Positions 24,730-35,333 of a DNA stretch of 64,000 bases are shown here, piece after piece (the stretch's first letter is position 1; the number at the start of each line of letters is the position of its first letter). Source of the stretch: Leptolyngbya sp. BL0902 (GTDB taxonomy: Bacteria > Cyanobacteriota > Cyanobacteriia > Phormidesmidales > Phormidesmidaceae); contig NZ_CP046155.1 of assembly GCF_016403105.1 (NCBI RefSeq), forward strand, positions 868,001 to 932,000, written 5' to 3'. The notes beneath the pieces were generated by a model. It did not search any database. It was not told where the DNA came from and saw nothing but the letters and a program-made list of their open reading frames with translations. Made by a program: the position numbers and the translations under genes.

Positions 24730-27471
24730 ATGCACACCTATGAAAGCACTGTAATGTCACCGCCTTTCTCGCTGACTTGGAGCAGGAAAAAGCACAACAG
24801 CTATCTCACAGTACTGGGGATGGTGCTGTTTGCGGTGCTCCTGACTCTCTTCGGGTTGATTGGTGCAGAGTTGATTCGTTTCGAGTCTGAACGGCACCAA
24901 CAGCGCCAGAGAGAGCAGGTGAAACAGGATCTCGATGAGTTGGCGATGGCCCTCCAGAGTCGGATCTACGCCAATATCTTCTCTGTCTCAGGGGTGAAAT
25001 CCCTGGTGGCGATGAATCCGAATCTGACCCAGGAGGATTTCAGCCGCGCCATGGCGGTGCAGTTCAAGGAGCAACAGGATCTGCGTAACATCGGTCTGGC
25101 CCGCGACATGGTGATTCGCCTGGTATACCCCATCGAAGGCAACGAAGCAGCCATTGGCCTCGATTACCGCACCGTTCCAGATCAGTATGCTGCCGTCAAA
25201 TTGGCGTTGGATCTAAATCAGATCGTTCTCGCGGGGCCAGTGGCCCTGGTGCAGGGGGGGGAGGGGTTGATTGCCCGCATACCCATTCATATCCCCGATG
25301 CGGCCTCCGACCAGGAACAGTTTTGGGGCTTTGCCTCAGTGGTCATGATCGCGGACGCCGTGTTTGTGGGTGCTGGCCTCACAGACCAGCCAACCCTGCG
25401 CCTCGCCATTCGAGGGCGGGACGGCAGTGGGGCGCAGGGACCTGTCTTTTTTGGAGATTCAGGGGTCTTTAGCGATCAGCCCGTCACCCAGTTGATTGAG
25501 CTTCCCTACGGGAACTGGCAGATGGGGGCCGTGCCGATGGGCGGATGGACACAGTATCAGGCGCTATCCGACCCGACCCTGTGGCTGTACGGCTGGGTGA
25601 CTGCCGCTATTCTGGCCTTTTCCGCCGCTATTGTTGGGCTGTTAGCTGCCAATCGCAAGGCCGTGGATGCGCTTCAGACGGAGCGCGATCTGTTTGCCGC
25701 AGGGCCAGTGTTTACCATCGAATGGGCTACGAAGCAATCAGGCCACTGGCCGATCAAGACGGTTTCCTCGAATGTCGAGCAAATTCTAGGATATCGTCCG
25801 GCAGAGATGTTAAAGCCTGACTTTTCCTATACTCAACGGATTCATCCCGACGATGTGGAAGCCGTTATTGGTCGGCTCGAGCACAACATTGCCCAGCACC
25901 TTGATCGCTACGAAGATTCCTATCGGCTCAAAACCCAATCTGGCCAATATCTCTGGGTTTACGACTTTACAATTTTGCTGCGCGATGGTGCAGGTCGTCT
26001 AGTGGGTATTCGCAGCTATATGTATGACCAGACGGTGCAAAAGCAGACAGAGGAGGCTCTGCGTATCGCTGAGCAACGGCTAGAAAAAACCGCCTACGAA
26101 CTGACAGAAAATATCCCTGTCGGCACCTATACCATGGTCCAACCTGCCGATAGCTCCATGGCAAAATTTGCCTTTATGAGTAGTCGTTTTCTGGATCTGT
26201 TAGGTTTGGCACGAGAGGAGGTCGATGCCGACCCCCAAAGCCCCTTCGCCCGTATTCATCCCGATGACATTGATGCCTTCATGACACGCAATGTCCGGGC
26301 CTTTAAGGAGAAAATCCCGTTCTTTGCCGAAGCCAGGATAATCCCAGCTAATAATGAAGTCAGATGGATTACCGCCGAATCCAACCCGCGTCCCTTGCCG
26401 GATGGAACAACCGTCTGGGAAGGGGTAGTGACCGATATTTCCGACCGCAAGCGGGCCGAGGCTGCCCTGAGCGAAAGCTTGCAACGCTTCAATGATTTGG
26501 TGGCCTATGTATCGGTGGGGGTGTATGTATTTTGGCAGCGAGCCAATGGCACCATGGAATTTGAGTATGTCAGCGATGGTTGGTGTGAACTGAACCACAT
26601 CCGCCGAGAAGAGGTGCTTAACAATCCAAGGCTGGCCTGGGACGTCATTCATCCAGACGATTTTCAGGCTTTCAACCAGTTGAATCAACAGGTTGTGCTT
26701 GAACGCCAGCCGTTTGTTTGGGAAGGGCGAATTCTGGTCGAGGGTGAGGTACGTTTTGTCCTGATTGAGTCACGTCCGATATTTTTTGAGAATGGCGATA
26801 GTCGCTGGTTCGGCTTCGAGCAAGACATTACCGAACGAAAACAAGCAGAAGCCACCTTGCATGCCACCAACCTCGCCCTCGAACAGGAGATCACCGAGCG
26901 CAGACTGATCGAACAAGAACTTAAGAACAAGACGAAAATGCTGGAAACACTGTCTATGCAGGATGGCCTGACGGGAATTTCCAATCGGCGTTATTTCGAT
27001 CAATGTGCAGAGTTAGAGTGGCAGCGAGCCCGACGCAACGGCCTGCCCCTGTCGCTACTGCTAATAGATGTGGATCATTTCAAGCAATACAACGATTGTT
27101 ATGGGCACGGGGCGGGTGATGACTGCCTCAAGCAGGTAGCCTTGGCGCTGTTAGACTGCTGCGAACGCCCCTTTGATCGGGTGGCGCGTTACGGCGGCGA
27201 AGAATTTGTTGCCCTACTCCCGGAAACGGATATGGAGGGTGCAGTCCGCCTTGCCGAGAAAATGCGCATCGCGGTGGAAGCACTCTCCATCCCCCATGCC
27301 CACTCTAGCGCTGGCGCAGTGGTGACTGTGAGTATCGGCGCAGCCAGCCACGGCACAGACCGAGTCAAGCGCGACCTCTGCCACCTACAAAGTTCCGCCG
27401 ATCAAGCCCTCTATCACGCCAAGCACCAGGGACGCAACCGGGTTCAGGAAGACGACCCCTCCCCCCACTAA
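24730..27471 (+). CDS. Membrane sensor diguanylate cyclase (CHASE-like, three PAS, GGDEF)
   Basis: 913 aa from ATG 24730; the frame is open from 24658 and ATGs at 24712 and 24754 are alternatives. A membrane helix (bases about 24800-24870) and a second at about 25590-25650 bracket an extracytoplasmic CHASE-like sensor. Three PAS/PAC units follow (about 25700-26060, 26090-26460, 26480-26850; HPDD motifs recur). A coiled linker leads to the GGDEF domain with YGGEEF at about 27190 and an RxxD inhibitory site five residues before it. It should make c-di-GMP and be product-inhibited. The gene lies between two valS 3' ends. Confidence 0.88.
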   Translation: MHTYESTVMSPPFSLTWSRKKHNSYLTVLGMVLFAVLLTLFGLIGAELIRFESERHQQRQREQVKQDLDELAMALQSRIYANIFSVSGVKSLVAMNPNLTQEDFSRAMAVQFKEQQDLRNIGLARDMVIRLVYPIEGNEAAIGLDYRTVPDQYAAVKLALDLNQIVLAGPVALVQGGEGLIARIPIHIPDAASDQEQFWGFASVVMIADAVFVGAGLTDQPTLRLAIRGRDGSGAQGPVFFGDSGVFSDQPVTQLIELPYGNWQMGAVPMGGWTQYQALSDPTLWLYGWVTAAILAFSAAIVGLLAANRKAVDALQTERDLFAAGPVFTIEWATKQSGHWPIKTVSSNVEQILGYRPAEMLKPDFSYTQRIHPDDVEAVIGRLEHNIAQHLDRYEDSYRLKTQSGQYLWVYDFTILLRDGAGRLVGIRSYMYDQTVQKQTEEALRIAEQRLEKTAYELTENIPVGTYTMVQPADSSMAKFAFMSSRFLDLLGLAREEVDADPQSPFARIHPDDIDAFMTRNVRAFKEKIPFFAEARIIPANNEVRWITAESNPRPLPDGTTVWEGVVTDISDRKRAEAALSESLQRFNDLVAYVSVGVYVFWQRANGTMEFEYVSDGWCELNHIRREEVLNNPRLAWDVIHPDDFQAFNQLNQQVVLERQPFVWEGRILVEGEVRFVLIESRPIFFENGDSRWFGFEQDITERKQAEATLHATNLALEQEITERRLIEQELKNKTKMLETLSMQDGLTGISNRRYFDQCAELEWQRARRNGLPLSLLLIDVDHFKQYNDCYGHGAGDDCLKQVALALLDCCERPFDRVARYGGEEFVALLPETDMEGAVRLAEKMRIAVEALSIPHAHSSAGAVVTVSIGAASHGTDRVKRDLCHLQSSADQALYHAKHQGRNRVQEDDPSPH

Positions 27472-27531
27472 CCCGTTAGGTCTTGCCTGGGGAAGTGAAT
27501 GGATGAAGCACGACTATCGAGGGCAAACCCC

Positions 27532-30500
27532 CTACAGCAGCTCTAATCGAGACTTGAGCATCGCCGCCTGGGCTGCGGCTTCGGCGAGGGCATCGCGGGC
27601 ACCCTGCACCACCTCGGCAGGGGCCTTATCCACAAAGCCAGCATTGCTCAGCCGCCCAGAGAGGGACTTGATTTCGGCTTCCACTTTGCCTAGGTCTTTT
27701 TCGACCTTGGCGCGAAGGGCGTCTACATCCACAATGCCCGTGAGGGGAATCAGGACTTGGACGGTGCCCGTTACGCCAGCAAAGAGCTTGCGAGATTCGG
27801 TGGGTTCCGAGGTCGCTGGGATTGCTTCACCTTCAGGAACCACCGCATCTGGGGCAGCACCTTCTGGGGTAACGACTTCAGCGGCAACGGGGGCCGGAGC
27901 CTTGGGCCTCTCGGCTCCAAAAATACTGATCCGCCATTGGTTAATGGTTTGGAAGGTGTGTTGACGAGCCTTCGCCGTCAGCAGGTTTTGGGCGATGAAG
28001 ACTGCCGTTACCCAAACACCGATCAACTCCAATAGATGACCAATCAAAGGGGTGCTATCGATGGCGCTGATGAGACTGGTGGCTAGCTTGAGGGCAAAGA
28101 GCGCCCCTAGCACCCACAGCACACTGCGTCCGGGTCGGCTAATTTTCGCCATGGCGGTGTTGGTGTAGTGGAGGGGATCCTCCAGCAGGGGCCGGATGGC
28201 GTCCCAGAATTCCTTGAATTCACCAGCCACCTGTTCGGGGGTTGGAGTGCCCGTAGTGGCAGGAACGGTCGCCGTTGGGGACTCAGTGACCGTGATCGCG
28301 ATGGCGGGAGGTGCTTCAGCGCCCTCGGGCGTGAGGATCTCCGCTGAACTCGCGGTGGCGGGGCCATTGGCAGGCGTTGATCCGGCGATGACCAGCTTCT
28401 CAATTTTGCCGAGGTCTTTGATGTAGGCGGCGGTGGATTGCAGAATGTGCCGCTCTTCTAGGTTGTCAGTTTCCAGGATGGTTTCGATGCGCAGACCCGG
28501 TTTGATGCCCGCTTCGGCCCGCAGGTTACGCACAGTGCGGACGGTGTTGAACAGCAGGGTGAACTGTTGCTCTAGGTGATCGTCGATCAGGCTGGAGACA
28601 GCGGCGGGGTAGGGTTGCACCGCCAAAAAGTCGCCCTCGGTTTGGGTGAGGGTGTGCCACACTTCTTCGGTGATGTGGGGCATGAAGGGGTGCAGCAGTT
28701 TGAGGATGCCGTCTAGCACAAAGGCGAGGGTTTGTTGGGCGGTGCGTTTGCTGGTGCCCTCGGCTTGGAATCGGGGCTTGACCAGTTCGATATACCAGTC
28801 GCAGAAGTCGCCCCAGATGAACTCATAGAGGTCTTTGGAGGCTTCGCCCATGCCGTAGGCGTCCAGGTGATTCCGCACGCTTTGCACCACCCGGTTGTAG
28901 CGGGAGAGAATCCAGCGGTCGGCCAGGTCTAGGTTGTCCAGATCCGGTGCGCCCAGATCAGCGGGGGATTGGCCCCCCAGGTTCATCATCACAAACCGAG
29001 AGGCGTTCCACAGCTTGTTGGTGAAGTTGCGGCTGGCCTCCACCGACACCGACTCATCGGTTTTACGGTCGTACTCCAGGCGAATATCCTGCCCCGCCCC
29101 GGTCACTTCGCGGATTAGGGTATAGCGCAGGGCATCGGTGCCGTACTTGTTGATCAGCACCAGTGGGTCGATGCCGTTGTTGGCGGATTTCGACATTTTT
29201 TTGTTGTTTTCGTCCCGCACCAGCCCGTGAATGTAGACGGTCTCGAAGGGCATTTTGTCGGTGAAGTGGCCTGCCATCAGGGTCATGCGGGCCACCCAGA
29301 AAAAGATGATGTCGAACCCGGTGACGAGGGTGGTGGTGGGGTAGTAGGTCTGTAAATCCTTGGCGGATTCGTCGGGCCAGCCCATGGTGGAAAACGGCCA
29401 CAGACCGGAGGAAAACCAGGTATCCAGTACGTCAGGATCACGCTCTAGGCGGACGCGATCCCCAAACTGAGCTTCGGCCTTGGCGCGGGCTTCTTCCTCG
29501 GTGGCGGCGACGACAAAGGGCGTGTGGTCGGTGATTTCCCAATTGGTTTCGCTAATGGCGTACCAGGCCGGAATTTGGTGCCCCCACCACAACTGCCGGG
29601 AAATGCACCAGTCCTTCAGGTTCACCAGCCAGTCGCGGTACACCTTCGTCCAGCGTTCGGGCACAAAGCGGGGGTCTTGGTGGTTGTCGAGGTAGTCCAG
29701 CGCCTTGTCTGCCAGGGGTCGAATTTTCACAAACCACTGGGTCGAAAGCAGCGGCTCTACGGGCACCTTGCCCCGGTCGCTGTAGGGCACCGTGTGGCGA
29801 TAGTCTTCCACCCGCACCAAAAAGCCATCGTCATCCAATCGCTGCACCACGGCTTTGCGGGCCTCAAAGCGATCCATGCCCTCAAAGTCTCGCGCCAGTT
29901 CGTTCATGGTGCCGTCTTTGTTCATGACGGTGATCATGGGCAAATCGTGGCGCTGGCCCATCGCGAAGTCGTTGGGGTCGTGGGCGGGGGTCACTTTCAC
30001 ACAGCCCGTGCCAAATTCCGCATCCACATACTCGTCGCCAATGACGGGGATTTCGCGGTTCACGATGGGCAGGCGCAGTTTTCTACCAATCAGGTGCTTG
30101 TAGCGTTCGTCGTTGGGGTTCACCGCCACCGCCGTATCCCCCAGCATGGTTTCGGGGCGGGTGGTGGCCACTTCCAGATAGCCGGATTCGTCGGTGAAGG
30201 GGTAGCGGAAGTGCCAGAGATGACCGTCCACCTCCTTTTGTTCCACCTCCAAATCCGACACGGCGGACTGGCTGGCGGGGCACCAGTTCACCATGTAGTT
30301 GCCCCGGTAGATCAGCCCTTCATCATAAAGTTGGGTGAAGGCCGTCAGCACCGCATGGGACAGACCCTCATCCATGGTGAAGCGCTCTCGGCTCCAGTCC
30401 ACGGAAACCCCCAATTTGCGAAGCTGGTTCACGATGGTGCCGCCGGATTCCGCCTTCCATTCCCAGGCGCGTTTGAGGTAATCGTCTCGCCCCAGGTCTT

Positions 30501-30825
30501 CCTTAGCCTTGCCTTCGGCCTGAAGCTGCTTGTCCAAAATCGTGGCCACGGCAATGCTGGCGTGATCCGTCCCCGGCAACCACAGGGTATTGCGTCCGGC
30601 CATGCGTTGATAGCGCACGATGGTATCGATCAGGGCGTTCTCGAAGGCGTGGCCCATGTGCAAACTGCCCGTCACGTTCGGCGGCGGAATCACCACACAA
30701 AACGGCTCGCCGGGGTGGTCGGGGTCAGCCTTAAAGACCTGGGCCTCTTCCCAGCGGGTTTGCCACTTGGTTTCCGTTTGGGTGGGGTCATACTGTGCCG
30801 AAAGGGCGGGAGTGGGGGCCGTCAT
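27532..30825 (-). CDS. valS: Valyl-tRNA synthetase with CAAD membrane domain
   Basis: 1097 aa from ATG 30825 (usual ValRS about 880-950). The class I motifs are [14 protein letters not shown] (HIGH type) and [10 protein letters not shown] (about 545). The tRNA-binding and C-terminal coiled-coil arm are complete (tail LKSRLELL). Between the anticodon domain and the arm lies an insert (about 870-975) with two hydrophobic helices, [12 protein letters not shown] and [18 protein letters not shown], framed by Pro/Ala/Thr-rich linkers. This is a CAAD domain, which tethers some cyanobacterial synthetases to thylakoid membranes. Charges tRNA-Val and edits Thr. Confidence 0.93.
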   Translation of the reverse strand: MTAPTPALSAQYDPTQTETKWQTRWEEAQVFKADPDHPGEPFCVVIPPPNVTGSLHMGHAFENALIDTIVRYQRMAGRNTLWLPGTDHASIAVATILDKQLQAEGKAKEDLGRDDYLKRAWEWKAESGGTIVNQLRKLGVSVDWSRERFTMDEGLSHAVLTAFTQLYDEGLIYRGNYMVNWCPASQSAVSDLEVEQKEVDGHLWHFRYPFTDESGYLEVATTRPETMLGDTAVAVNPNDERYKHLIGRKLRLPIVNREIPVIGDEYVDAEFGTGCVKVTPAHDPNDFAMGQRHDLPMITVMNKDGTMNELARDFEGMDRFEARKAVVQRLDDDGFLVRVEDYRHTVPYSDRGKVPVEPLLSTQWFVKIRPLADKALDYLDNHQDPRFVPERWTKVYRDWLVNLKDWCISRQLWWGHQIPAWYAISETNWEITDHTPFVVAATEEEARAKAEAQFGDRVRLERDPDVLDTWFSSGLWPFSTMGWPDESAKDLQTYYPTTTLVTGFDIIFFWVARMTLMAGHFTDKMPFETVYIHGLVRDENNKKMSKSANNGIDPLVLINKYGTDALRYTLIREVTGAGQDIRLEYDRKTDESVSVEASRNFTNKLWNASRFVMMNLGGQSPADLGAPDLDNLDLADRWILSRYNRVVQSVRNHLDAYGMGEASKDLYEFIWGDFCDWYIELVKPRFQAEGTSKRTAQQTLAFVLDGILKLLHPFMPHITEEVWHTLTQTEGDFLAVQPYPAAVSSLIDDHLEQQFTLLFNTVRTVRNLRAEAGIKPGLRIETILETDNLEERHILQSTAAYIKDLGKIEKLVIAGSTPANGPATASSAEILTPEGAEAPPAIAITVTESPTATVPATTGTPTPEQVAGEFKEFWDAIRPLLEDPLHYTNTAMAKISRPGRSVLWVLGALFALKLATSLISAIDSTPLIGHLLELIGVWVTAVFIAQNLLTAKARQHTFQTINQWRISIFGAERPKAPAPVAAEVVTPEGAAPDAVVPEGEAIPATSEPTESRKLFAGVTGTVQVLIPLTGIVDVDALRAKVEKDLGKVEAEIKSLSGRLSNAGFVDKAPAEVVQGARDALAEAAAQAAMLKSRLELL

Positions 30826-31266
30826 CGCAAAACCTGGACGCAAAGACTACATCATTACAGAATATCGTTACAGAACAGATTACCGTGATCGCCCATCCTC
30901 CAGCAGGGTTTTCTCGCTAACCGTCTGTTCTGTGGCACACTGATCTTTAGATAGAACGTCCTGTGAGATAAGAAATTTCACTGAAGAGCCCCTCTAGGCT
31001 GAAACTATCCTGACAGCCCAGCCGTCATCAGCTGTAATTAGCCAGGTTCCAGTCTAAAGTTTGCCAAAATCCGTAAGTAACTTGGCGGATATGTAGCCCA
31101 TTTGTCATTTAGAGGCTGTCAACTCCCTTAAGGTGATAAAAGTTTGTTTCAGTGTTTTAGCTTAGGGCATCCGTAGACCGTTGAGTGACATCAACTCTCA
31201 GGCTCTAGCACAGCTCACAGATTGGGTATCCGTTGTCAGGCATCTATCAACTGAGGGTTTCTATCC
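30826..31266. other. Divergent intergenic region between valS and receiver-like gene
   Basis: Moderately AT-rich and without an open reading frame that looks coding. No T-box, hairpin-T terminator or clear repeat was noticed. It must hold the valS promoter on one strand and that of the 31267 gene on the other. Confidence 0.4.
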
Positions 31267-32094
31267 GTGGACTCACCACAAAAGCTGGCGTTTGTTATCC
31301 AAGCCAATCGATTGCAGGGGCTGATCTGGCAAGCCTTACTCAAGTCGCAGTCCCTAGCCGTCATTTTGGAGCCATCCCGGACGGATTTGGTAGACTGCAT
31401 TCGGCAAATTGCTGAGGCTGGGCTAACGCTCCCGGATGTCATTATTTTGGACACGGAAATCAACGACCTCAACCCCTACGAGTTTTGTCGCTGGTGCCAG
31501 CAAAACTTTCCCAGGATTGAAATTTTTCTAACCCGTACCCATCGCGGCCCCATTGCCGAAACCGAGCGACGATGGGCAATGCAGCAGGGGGCTACGGGTT
31601 TTCTGCACGGATTCCATCGAGAAACCCTGATGAGTGCAGCGACGGACAGTATGCGGTTGATCCTAGCCTCCCTGGACGCTCCCTTCCTCAACGAGAAAGC
31701 TTTGCTGTCTGTGCTGCTCAACATTCGCCGCCAGATGAGTCAGTCTACCCCCAGCAAAACCACTCTATCCTCCACAAAAGCCCAGGATACCTTCATGCCG
31801 TCTTCCGGCAATGGCAGTTCCCCAGAGCGTCAACGCTTCAATCAGGGTCAGGCGTCTCCAGGTGGAGATCTGTTCAACGATATTAGCTGGGTTTCCGCTG
31901 GGCTGCGCACTCTCAATGGGCACGCCTCATCGGGTAGTGGGGCTGCCAACGATGGCAGATCGTTGCCCGCCGCCGCTTCGTTATCGAGCGACTCTGCGCC
32001 TGCAACGCCCACCGAAGTCACCCCTTCCCTCACAGAGGCTGATTCCGGTGAGCAGCCCGGTAAAACCCGCCGCTACCGAGGAGTAACCTACTAA
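31267..32094 (+). CDS. Receiver-like regulatory protein
   Basis: 275 aa from a GTG. Residues about 5-125 follow the receiver alternation: a beta strand LAFVIQAN, PDVIILDTEI with an Asp at the phosphoacceptor position (about 57), a later IEIFLTRT strand and a GATGFLHGF segment. The Asp pair normally found at the first strand is missing, so phosphorylation is uncertain. The C-terminal half is Ser/Pro/Thr-rich and likely disordered, with no DNA-binding domain. Probably an atypical response-regulator or scaffold; low certainty on role. Confidence 0.55.
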   Translation: MDSPQKLAFVIQANRLQGLIWQALLKSQSLAVILEPSRTDLVDCIRQIAEAGLTLPDVIILDTEINDLNPYEFCRWCQQNFPRIEIFLTRTHRGPIAETERRWAMQQGATGFLHGFHRETLMSAATDSMRLILASLDAPFLNEKALLSVLLNIRRQMSQSTPSKTTLSSTKAQDTFMPSSGNGSSPERQRFNQGQASPGGDLFNDISWVSAGLRTLNGHASSGSGAANDGRSLPAAASLSSDSAPATPTEVTPSLTEADSGEQPGKTRRYRGVTY

Positions 32095-32357
32095 AGCCGT
32101 TAACGTCTCCATACCCCGTCTCCCCAAGCCTACCCGTCGCTACGAATAAACCAGGCTGCCGGAGTGTCATGGCCCATGCCTTGAGCGCTAGGGCCATGGT
32201 GTTCCTGTGCTGCGATGCCCAGCGTAAGTAGCGACTCGGGTCGCTGTTGCTTGTCATCCCTAGGCTCAGCCGGAGGGATTTCAAGCTATCGTTGATTCAT
32301 AGGGACAACAAACAGCCCCTTGATCGAGCAACGACTAGGGCGTTAGGGAGTAGACCG

Positions 32358-32666
32358 ATGGTCATTGAATGGCTCACCTTTGCGGTGGCACCCGAACACC
32401 GAGAAACCTTCATTCGGGTTGACCACGAGATTTGGACCGCCGCCCTCAGCCAATATCCCGGCTTTATCTCCAAGGAAGTGTGGATTTCTCCGGATTTGAG
32501 CGATCAGGTGATCGCCGTTATCCGCTGGCATACCCGCGACCAGTGGAAAGCCATTCCCCAAGCCGATTTAGAGCAGATAGATCAGCGTTTTCAGGCAACC
32601 CTAGGAGCACCCTACCGCCTGATTGATGCTAGGGAATACCAGGTACGCCGCTATCCGTCGCCCTAA
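32358..32666 (+). CDS. TIGR03792 family protein (dimeric alpha-beta barrel)
   Basis: 102 aa from ATG 32358 with GGAG eight bases upstream. The sequence VIEWLTFAVAP, EIWTAALSQYPGFISKEVWISPD and VIRWHTRDQWKAIP is the hallmark of a cyanobacterial family of ferredoxin-like, monooxygenase-fold proteins of unknown function. Complete and of normal length. Confidence 0.82.
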   Translation: MVIEWLTFAVAPEHRETFIRVDHEIWTAALSQYPGFISKEVWISPDLSDQVIAVIRWHTRDQWKAIPQADLEQIDQRFQATLGAPYRLIDAREYQVRRYPSP

Positions 32667-32750
32667 GCGTTGGGCGAGCAACCCGGTTTCTTCAGGGTGG
32701 GCGGCGTTCTCTGGAGCCCAGGGCAGAAGTCGGGCTTCTGCATCGACTCC

Positions 32751-32903
32751 CTAGGCCGCTCGTTTTTTGCCGATTAACTGTTTTAGCCAGCCCTTAGAAC
32801 GCAGATCTACGTAGGCTTTGCAATGGGAGCATTGGCGAATACCAGGAACCCCTAATCGGATCAGGGTCGTGCTTTGGCAGTGGGGACAGCGACGTTTGGC
32901 CAT
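32751..32903 (-). CDS. Small zinc-ribbon protein
   Basis: 50 aa from ATG 32903. Two CxxC pairs (CPHC, CSHC) spaced 18 residues form a zinc ribbon; the C-terminus is basic (KGWLKQLIGKKRAA), as in nucleic-acid or ribosome-binding small proteins. Function unknown. Confidence 0.65.
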   Translation of the reverse strand: MAKRRCPHCQSTTLIRLGVPGIRQCSHCKAYVDLRSKGWLKQLIGKKRAA

Positions 32904-33083
32904 GGTTAAGAATCTGGAGTGGAGGGGAAAGCCCAGGGCAACCATTGGGCTCTAGGCCGTTGGGTTTGTGTAGGCATTAGTTTCAGTGTGACAACTGCTT
33001 TGAGGGGAGTTGGACGGCTCGTTGACAGTCTTGAAATTGTCATGCATGAGCGGTTCCCGGCCTTGGAGGCTATTCCCTTGGGC

Positions 33084-33112
33084 AAAAAAAGCCCAGGCTC
33101 ACGACCTGGGCT
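33084..33112 (-). terminator. Rho-independent terminator of ndhD
   Basis: On the minus strand AGCCCAGG pairs perfectly with CCTGGGCT around a seven-base loop, followed by seven T. It lies 26 bases beyond the ndhD stop. Confidence 0.9.
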
Positions 33113-33137
33113 CAGCGACTGATTTGAGATTTGAGAC

Positions 33138-34748
33138 CTAATCGATTTGGCTGGTGATGAGGGCCGGAGCCTCGGCCACCGTAGCGCTGGGCAGGGTGAA
33201 GACGTGGGCATAGAGGTTCCCAGGTTGCTCAGCCACCAGCAGGGTGTTCTGGATTTGGCTGGCTACTTCCACGGTCTTCACGTCATACACCTGGGTGGCC
33301 ACTTTGGGATAGAGGCCAATCCCGATGATGGGCACCAGCAGGCAAGCAGCGACGAAGGCTTCGCGGGGGCGGATGTCGATGATGTTGGGCACCTTGGCAA
33401 CCACAGCCCCGGTATCTCCGTAGAAGATGCGGCGCAGCATGGAGAGCAGGTAGATGGGGGAGAGCACCACACCCACGGCGGCGGCGATGATAATCACCGT
33501 TTTGAAGGTGGTGCTGTAGACATCGCTGGTGGCCAAGCCCAGGAAGACGGCGATTTCGCTGACAAAACCGCTCATGCCAGGGAGGGCCAGGGAGGCCATG
33601 GACGCTGCCGTGAAGAAGGCGAAGGTAGTGGGCATCTTGCGAGCCATGCCGCCCATTACATCCATGTCGAGGGTATGGGTGCGCTCGTAGGTGACACCGG
33701 AGAGGAAGAACATCACCGCCGCAATCAGACCGTGGGAAATCATTTGCAGCATTGCGCCGCTCATGCCCAGGGTGGTGAAGGAGGCGCAGCCAATCAACAC
33801 GAAGCCCATGTGAGCCACGGAGGAGTAGGCCATGCGGCGCTTCAGGTTGTCTTGGCCGAAGGCGGTGAGGGAGGCGTAGATGACGTTGATAACACCGAGG
33901 ATGACCAGGATGGGCGCAAAGTACACATGGGCATCGGGCAGCATCTCGATGTTCATGCGGATCAGGCCGTAGCCCGCCATCTTCAGCAGCACACCCGCCA
34001 GAATCATCGACACCGCAGCGGGGGCTTCACTGTGGGCATCGGGCAGCCAGGTGTGCAGGGGGAAGATGGGCAGCTTGACGGCAAAGGCCACCAGGAACGC
34101 CGCATACATCAACAGTTGGAAGGTGAGCGAGTAGTCTTTTTGGGCCAGTTCCGTCAGGTTGAAGGTGACGGTGTCGCCGTAGAAGGCCATGGCCAGAGCG
34201 GCTACCAGAATGAAGATAGAGCCGATGGCGGTGTAAAGAATGAACTTGGTCGCTGCGTAGAGTCGCTTAGCGCCGCCCCAGATGGAGATCAGGAGGTAGA
34301 CCGGAACCAGCTCCAGTTCCCACATCAGGAAGAACATGACCAAATCCTGGGCCAGGAACACGCCGACCTGGGCGCTGTACATCACTAGCAGCAGGCTGAA
34401 GTAGAGGCGAGGGCGCTTAGTGATGTTCCAGGAAGCCAGAATTGCCAGGGTCGTTACCAACCCGCTCAGCACCACTAGGGGCATGGCTAGGCCGTCAGCG
34501 GCTAGGCTCCAGGTGATGCCCACTTGGGGCACCCAGTTGTAGCTTTCTACGAGCTGTAAACCAGACTGGTTAAGGTCGTAGAAATTAGCGAAGGTGTAGA
34601 GGATTAAAGAAAATTCAATAAAGCCTATGCCCAGGGCATACCAGCGAATGGTTTGGCCATTGCGGTCGGGCAGGAAGGGAATGGGCAGAATCGCTAGAAG
34701 CGGCAGGATAACTAGGGTGGTTAGCCACGGAAATTGCTCGGTCAGCAT
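33138..34748 (-). CDS. ndhD: NAD(P)H-quinone oxidoreductase subunit 4 (NdhD1/D2 type)
   Basis: 536 aa with about 14 membrane helices. The proton-channel signatures are present: [46 protein letters not shown] and [15 protein letters not shown]. NdhD is a proton-pumping antiporter-like subunit of the thylakoid NDH-1 complex used in respiration and cyclic electron flow. This copy differs clearly from the NdhD3 encoded at 38352-39938 and stands alone with its own terminator, so it belongs to the D1/D2 group; which of the two cannot be told. Confidence 0.92.
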   Translation of the reverse strand: MLTEQFPWLTTLVILPLLAILPIPFLPDRNGQTIRWYALGIGFIEFSLILYTFANFYDLNQSGLQLVESYNWVPQVGITWSLAADGLAMPLVVLSGLVTTLAILASWNITKRPRLYFSLLLVMYSAQVGVFLAQDLVMFFLMWELELVPVYLLISIWGGAKRLYAATKFILYTAIGSIFILVAALAMAFYGDTVTFNLTELAQKDYSLTFQLLMYAAFLVAFAVKLPIFPLHTWLPDAHSEAPAAVSMILAGVLLKMAGYGLIRMNIEMLPDAHVYFAPILVILGVINVIYASLTAFGQDNLKRRMAYSSVAHMGFVLIGCASFTTLGMSGAMLQMISHGLIAAVMFFLSGVTYERTHTLDMDVMGGMARKMPTTFAFFTAASMASLALPGMSGFVSEIAVFLGLATSDVYSTTFKTVIIIAAAVGVVLSPIYLLSMLRRIFYGDTGAVVAKVPNIIDIRPREAFVAACLLVPIIGIGLYPKVATQVYDVKTVEVASQIQNTLLVAEQPGNLYAHVFTLPSATVAEAPALITSQID

Positions 34749-35228
34749 GACAATTCTCGTGAAGGTTAGTACAAAACAGCCAGCGCACTCGGTATTCCGG
34801 TCTTGGGGGTCTGGTTCATCAAGAGCCAGACTTACTGGTGCTGTTCGCGGCGGCCTACCCTAGCGGATCAGGTCGGAGGACTTCAGCGGGCGGGGTCGAG
34901 ATCGGTTAGGAGACGACCCGGTTACGAAACCGGACTGCAAGGTCGATAGAGATAAATACCTATCTTTGCGCTCCTCCATAGTATAGGAAACTTAATAAAC
35001 TTTTGAGAACTACTTTTTTGATGAGACTGTGAAAATTGCCTTATCAATAGGCTGAAAGCCTTGCCCTGCAAGGCTTTAGGGTATTAAGATCTTTGATTTA
35101 ATAAAACAGAGTGTTCACATTTAGGTATGTCAATGCTTCGGAAAATAATTTTTGTAACGATGGGCCTTGAACGGCCAAAGTAGCCCAATATCAGGCAATA
35201 GGGGAATTGCCTGTAGAGTTAGGTCGCC
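34749..35228. other. AT-rich intergenic region upstream of ndhD
   Basis: Contains a perfect 10-bp hairpin AAAGCCTTGC/GCAAGGCTTT with a three-base loop at 35055-35077, a smaller AGGCAAT/ATTGCCT hairpin near 35193-35212 and long A/T runs. No reading frame looks coding. Could hold ndhD regulatory elements or a small RNA. Confidence 0.4.
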
Positions 35229-35271
35229 CAAAAACGTTCTTGGCGCAGAGGGGATGAGTCTCTGCGCCAAG
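35229..35271 (-). terminator. Terminator downstream of the lipoprotein gene
   Basis: Perfect 12-bp stem CTTGGCGCAGAG/CTCTGCGCCAAG with a nine-base loop, about 63 bases after the lipoprotein stop, followed on the minus strand by AACGTTTTT. The T run is slightly offset from the stem. Confidence 0.65.
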
Positions 35272-35333
35272 CCATGGATCAACCTGCGGTAACGAAGCGT
35301 AACGAGATTTGCGATGGGGTGAGAGTCTTACTC

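Noticed and set aside
29524-30888. 454-aa plus-strand frame
   Set aside because: Antisense shadow of valS; no domain and low-quality composition.
33147-34388. 413-aa plus-strand frame rich in Gly, His and Gln
   Set aside because: Antisense shadow of ndhD in a GC-rich genome.
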